This document shows, piece after piece, positions 34,031 to 37,232 of a stretch of 37,232 bases of DNA (within the stretch, counting starts at the first letter, position 1; every line of letters begins with the position of its first letter). Location: contig JADLCX010000052.1 of the NCBI GenBank assembly GCA_020846975.1, forward strand, positions 1 through 37,232. The letters are read 5' to 3'. The translations under genes and the position numbers were made by a program. Under the pieces are notes generated by a model, which was given only the letters and a program-made list of their open reading frames with translations, was not told the DNA's origin and made no database searches. The DNA comes from Phycisphaerales bacterium (GTDB lineage: Bacteria; Planctomycetota; Phycisphaerae; Phycisphaerales; UBA1924).

Positions 34031-34795
34031 ATGACCACAACGTTCACCCGTGTTTCCCGGTCGCTGATCGCCGCCGCGAGCGTCGCCGCGTGCGCAGCGT
34101 CCACCCTTGCCGACGACATCTTCCGCACCGAGAACCCCGAGGGCGGGTTCTTCGGCTACATCGGCTTTGATGTCTTTCCCGGCCAGTCCGTCGCCGCGAG
34201 GTTCATTCCCTCGGGCGCGTACACGCTCGACCATGTCCGGGTCTGGTTCATGAGCAACGACTTCGAGGGCGGCACCCCCCAGACCGTCCGCCTCTCGCTC
34301 CGCACCGATGTCAACCCCGGCACCGAGTTCGACTCGGTCCCCAGCGAGACGATCCTCGAGTCCTGGACACAGAACATCACCGCCATCGGATGGAACCCGG
34401 TCCTCGAAGACTTCGCCTCCCTCACGCACACCGCGATCAACGCGGGCCAGAAGTACTGGATTGTCGCGGAGTCCGATGTCCCCGCGCAGTTCAACCCCGT
34501 GTGGAACTGGTCGGCCTTCGGCAACGAGTTCACCGCCACCACCGATGGGGCCGGCACCCCGTGGGAGGGCGGTTTCGGCGCGGCCATCGCCCTGGTCGTC
34601 GAGGGCACGCCCGTTGGCGGGGGGTGCATCGGCGACTTCAACGGCTCCGGCGGTCAGCCGACCGTGCAGGACATTTTCGACTTCCTCGCGGCCTACTTCG
34701 GCAACGATCCGGCCTCGGATGTCAACGACTCCGACTCGGTCACCGTGCAGGACATCTTCGACTTCCTCGCGGCCTACTTCACCGGCTGTCCGTGA
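34031..34795 (+). CDS. Secreted protein with C-terminal dockerin-like domain
   Basis: 254 residues. Signal peptide (L-I-A-A-A-S-V-A-A-C-A-A-S-T-L-A, cut near residue 27), a beta-rich body of about 165 residues, and a C-terminal domain of two repeats: G-D-F-N-G-S-G-G-Q-P-T-V-Q-D-I-F-D-F-L-A, then V-N-D-S-D-S-V-T-V-Q-D-I-F-D-F-L-A, ending T-G-C-P. The two repeats share an almost identical 30-bp DNA stretch, so they arose by a recent duplication. The ATG has AAGAGGAG 10 nt upstream. It uses the same type of ending as the 20028 protein. The body is not recognised. Confidence 0.85.
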   Translation: MTTTFTRVSRSLIAAASVAACAASTLADDIFRTENPEGGFFGYIGFDVFPGQSVAARFIPSGAYTLDHVRVWFMSNDFEGGTPQTVRLSLRTDVNPGTEFDSVPSETILESWTQNITAIGWNPVLEDFASLTHTAINAGQKYWIVAESDVPAQFNPVWNWSAFGNEFTATTDGAGTPWEGGFGAAIALVVEGTPVGGGCIGDFNGSGGQPTVQDIFDFLAAYFGNDPASDVNDSDSVTVQDIFDFLAAYFTGCP

Positions 34796-34838
34796 TCGCG
34801 CCGCGGACGGCTCGATGTCAAGTCGGCGGAATCCACAG

Positions 34839-34879
34839 CCGGACCGGCGCTCAGACGCACCGGTCCGGTTCTTTCTTCT
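34839..34879 (+). terminator. Intrinsic terminator after the second dockerin gene
   Basis: Perfect 9-bp stem CCGGACCGG / CCGGTCCGG with a 12-nt loop, followed by TTCTTTCTTCT. It lies 44 bp after the stop, ahead of the convergent frr. Confidence 0.85.
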
Positions 34880-34921
34880 CGAACCTGCAACCTGCCCCAT
34901 TCCCGCGGCCACCTTCTTCCC

Positions 34922-35497
34922 TCAAACCTCCTCGATCTCCTTGCTCTTCTTCGCCACGAGATCGTCGGTCTCCTTCTCGTACTTCTTCAGGAGTTCCTGC
35001 ACCTCTTCCTTGAGCGTCTTGATCCCATCCTCCGAGAGCTTGACCGCCGGGTTCTTTTCCAGGGCCTCCGAGTGCTTGTTGCCGTCGCGCCGCGCGTTGC
35101 GGAGCGCGACCTTGGTCTCCTCGGCCATCTTCTTGCAGTGGCCGACGAGCTGCTTGCGGCGATCGCCCGAGAGCGGCGGCAGGTTCAGGCGGAACTGCTT
35201 GCCCTCGGCCATCGGGTTGAGGCCCAGCCCGCTGGACTCGATCGCCTTCTTGATCGCGCTCATCGCGCTGGGGTCGAACGGCTTGACGAGCAGCTGCGTC
35301 GGCTCGGGCACGCTGATCGCGGCGATGTTCTTCATGTCCTGCATCTCGCCGTAGTAATCGACCTTGATGAACTCGACCAGCGCGGTGCTGGCGCGGCCGG
35401 TTCGCATGCCCTTGAGCTCCTTTTTCAGGTAGTCAAGGGCCTTGGTCATGTGTTCCTCGGTCTCGAGCAGGATTTCGTCGGGGCTGGTGTGGGACAT
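34922..35497 (-). CDS. frr: Ribosome recycling factor
   Basis: Splits post-termination ribosomes together with EF-G. 191 residues with the family run K-E-L-K-G-M-R-T-G-R-A-S, V-D-Y-Y-G, P-S-A-M-S-A-I-K-K-A-I, G-L-N-P, and R-R-K-Q-L-V. Usual size (about 185). The ATG at 35497 fits the family start. The frame is open far upstream into the transposase, where it has no homology. frr normally follows tsf and pyrH, but neither is in the window on this side. Confidence 0.94.
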   Translation of the reverse strand: MSHTSPDEILLETEEHMTKALDYLKKELKGMRTGRASTALVEFIKVDYYGEMQDMKNIAAISVPEPTQLLVKPFDPSAMSAIKKAIESSGLGLNPMAEGKQFRLNLPPLSGDRRKQLVGHCKKMAEETKVALRNARRDGNKHSEALEKNPAVKLSEDGIKTLKEEVQELLKKYEKETDDLVAKKSKEIEEV

Positions 35498-35565
35498 GGG
35501 ACAAGATGATAGCGTCCACCTCCTTGTGGGTGCCGAAAACCCCATCGCGTCCCCAGAGGCGGCGG

Positions 35566-36567
35566 TCATGCCGCCCTCCGGTAGCGATGATGCAGGCCGC
35601 CAACCATCGGTACCGAAGTGATCGGCCCGTCGCCGGGAGGCTCCGGTTGACGGCCGTTGGGTGAGTCCCGGTCCAGTGCTTGATGACAGCGGGACTCGTG
35701 GTAATAGGTCACGAATTGGTCTACAACCCAGATCAGGTGGGCCTCGTTCAGAGCGATGACATGATCGAGGCACTCCCGCCGCATAGTTCCGATGACACGC
35801 TCCGCATAGGCATTCTGCTAGGGCGAGCCGAGCGAAGTCCGAATCTGCGTGATCTTCATCGCGCTCAGGCATCGATCGACAGCCTCGCCGAAGATCGAGT
35901 CGTTGTCGTGGATCAGAAACCGTGGCGCCGAGTCGAACGGAAAGGCCTCTCGCAGTTGCCGCACAACCCACTCCGCCGTCGGATGGGCGGTCACGTTGAA
36001 GCGGACGATCCGTCGCCTTGCATGGTGCAAGACCACGAACACATAGAGCACACGACCCGTGATCGTCGGCACGGTGAAGAAGTCCATCGCTGCGGTGCAG
36101 TCGAGGTGGTTGCGGATGAAGGTGCGCCAGGTCGGCGTTCTGTTTGGTCGATCGCCGATGTACTTGGCGATCGTCGCTCTCGCAACCTTGTAGCCGAGCA
36201 TCGCCAACTCGGCTTGGATTCTCGGCGTGCCCCTCAGCGGATTCTCCGCCGCGATCCTCTTGATGACTGCTCGAACATCGGTCCTGACCGCCGGCCGTCC
36301 ACCCCGCGACTTCCATCGCCAGTACAACCGGAACCCCGTCCGATGCCATCCGACCACCGTTGCAGGCTTGACAATGACCAGGCACTCCCGCCATCGCCGA
36401 AGAACCAGCCTCGCCACAACCCACACCATCCGATCCCGCCGCGTCAGACGCGGCCGCTTGACCGACCGTTGCAGCACAGCCAGTTGATGCCGGAGCAGCG
36501 CATTCTCCGCGACCAATGTGATGTGGCTTGCGAAGATGGACCGCAAGAGCCAGAACAGGATAGCCAT
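35566..36567 (-). pseudogene. Integrase-core (DDE) transposase interrupted by one amber codon
   Basis: The full-length transposase spans 333 codons. DDE residues are in A-M-D-F-F-T-V, I-H-D-N-D-S-I-F-G and R-V-I-G-T-M-R-R-E-C. Between the second Asp and the Glu, an in-frame TAG (35818-35820) stands where relatives have Trp (S-P-W-Q-N-A-Y). TGG to TAG is a single base change, so the element is recently inactivated. The rest of the frame is intact, ending G-G-L-H-H-R-Y. No terminal inverted repeats could be confirmed by eye. Confidence 0.85.
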
Positions 36568-36764
36568 GCGGCGAGGGTTACTTGCGTGCTGCCGCAGTCC
36601 AACCCGTTGGCGCCTTCACCGGACCGCTTACTTCGTGCGCGGCTCGTTGGGAGCTTCTCCATCCGAGAACAACCGCCGCGTGCCCCCGCTCCACTCCCCG
36701 ATTCCGGTCAGGAAAAGTTCAATCGCCGTTCTCCTATCCCCGCTTGCTGAGCACCGAACCGTGC

Positions 36765-36792
36765 CACTACCCGCCGCCTTGGGCGGGTAGTG
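36765..36792. repeat. REP-like palindrome beside the Y1 transposase
   Basis: CACTACCCGCC / GGCGGGTAGTG is a perfect 11-bp inverted repeat with a 6-nt loop, ending in GTAG, the tetranucleotide at the foot of classical REP hairpins. It lies 60 bp upstream of the RAYT-type gene start, the position in which REP elements flank their transposase. Confidence 0.75.
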
Positions 36793-36852
36793 CAGTCCCC
36801 GAGGGAGCCCACGACCAATCCATCGCGGTCGGCGCGGTATGCTGGTCGTCGC

Positions 36853-37232
36853 ATGAGCCGCGGCCCGTCCCGCACGCCTCCACTCCGAAAGCACCTTCGA
36901 CGCCGCATCGGTTCGACCGGTGTGCGCTACCTCACCTTCTCGACCTACCGGCGTACACCGTTGCTCGCAAACCCCGCCATCCGCGATCACATCGCGGCCG
37001 CGATTTTCGCCGCCCGGGGCCACTGCGGGTTCGCGCTGTTGGCGTGGGTCATCATGCCCGAGCATCTCCACGTTACTCTCGTGCCTCTGCGTAGAGATTG
37101 GCCGGTCGAGAGAATCCTGCACAGGCTCAAGGCCACGCTCGCGCAGAAACTCATCGGCCGCTGGCGACGACTGGGTGTGCGTGGCGCCTCGCTGTTGGCC
37201 CGAATCACCGATGGCACCGGACGCCCGCGGCT
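36853..37232 (+). CDS. REP-associated tyrosine transposase (RAYT, Y1_Tnp family), 3' partial
   Basis: From the ATG at 36853 the frame is open to the right edge (126 residues). Y-L-T-F-S-T-Y followed later by V-I-M-P-E-H-L-H-V-T-L (HxH metal site, His71 and His73) is the N-terminal half of the HUH-type Y1 transposase. The catalytic Tyr expected downstream lies beyond the window. RAYTs are single-copy, vertically kept proteins that move or process REP sequences. Confidence 0.82.
   Translation, partial: MSRGPSRTPPLRKHLRRRIGSTGVRYLTFSTYRRTPLLANPAIRDHIAAAIFAARGHCGFALLAWVIMPEHLHVTLVPLRRDWPVERILHRLKATLAQKLIGRWRRLGVRGASLLARITDGTGRPR

Noticed and set aside
35545..35585. Inverted terminal repeat of the transposase element
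   Set aside because: A GAGGCGGC/GCCGCCCTC hairpin is there, but no matching sequence could be found at the other end.

Overview
This window looks like a chromosome segment of a GC-rich planctomycete, most likely class Phycisphaerae. The evidence is indirect but consistent. Two secreted proteins end in paired dockerin-like repeats that finish in G-C-P, and another ends in a PEP-CTERM-like hydrophobic segment plus Arg run. Third codon positions are very GC-rich, GTG starts are common, and GC palindromes are dispersed between genes. Almost everything is chromosomal housekeeping. The accessory parts are at the two ends.

Layout. 1-2984: a restriction-modification pair, namely a nuclease-methyltransferase fusion cut by the left edge and an HsdS-type specificity subunit. 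2985-3827: a gene-free stretch with a GC hairpin, a 12-unit 21-bp tandem array and heptanucleotide repeats. 3828-5156: tRNA thiolase mnmA. 5169-8062 (minus): a likely operon ribF - nrnA - DNA methyltransferase. 8223-11369: bifunctional proline-catabolic putA. 11588-12337: secreted DUF1194/VWA-like protein. 12468-17066 (minus): zinc alcohol dehydrogenase, PAC2 protein, DinB protein and acyl-CoA carboxylase beta subunit. 17187-17984 (minus): secreted protein of unknown function. 18291-19911: DnaA box, promoter, recA with an unusual N-terminal extension, and tRNA-Leu(CAG). 20028-21803: secreted dockerin-like repeat protein. 21863-24060: divergent RNase HII-like protein coupled to ribD. 24192-25943: subtilisin-like protease. 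25945-27147 (minus): YgfZ-like protein. 27253-28326: M42 aminopeptidase. 28355-28560: a nucleotidyltransferase relic. 28586-31588 (minus): lspA, a DksA-like protein and accA. 31655-32545: proC. 32551-33924 (minus): unknown protein. 34031-34795: second dockerin-like secreted protein. 34922-35497 (minus): frr. 35566-36567 (minus): a transposase broken by one amber codon. 36765-37232: a REP-like palindrome and the start of a REP-associated (Y1) transposase, cut by the right edge.

How genes work together. ribF and ribD cover flavin synthesis. putA and proC are the catabolic and anabolic arms of proline metabolism, at separate loci. accA and the carboxylase beta subunit belong to acyl-CoA carboxylation. 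mnmA, tRNA-Leu and frr serve translation. DksA-like and lspA probably form one transcription unit behind a near-consensus sigma70 promoter. No large new multi-gene system is evident. The most unusual items are the helicase-free restriction fusion, the codon-phased 21-bp array next to heptanucleotide repeats that recur inside the carboxylase gene, the divergent RNase HII-like family, the extended RecA, the DksA-like protein without a zinc finger, and the REP/RAYT pair.
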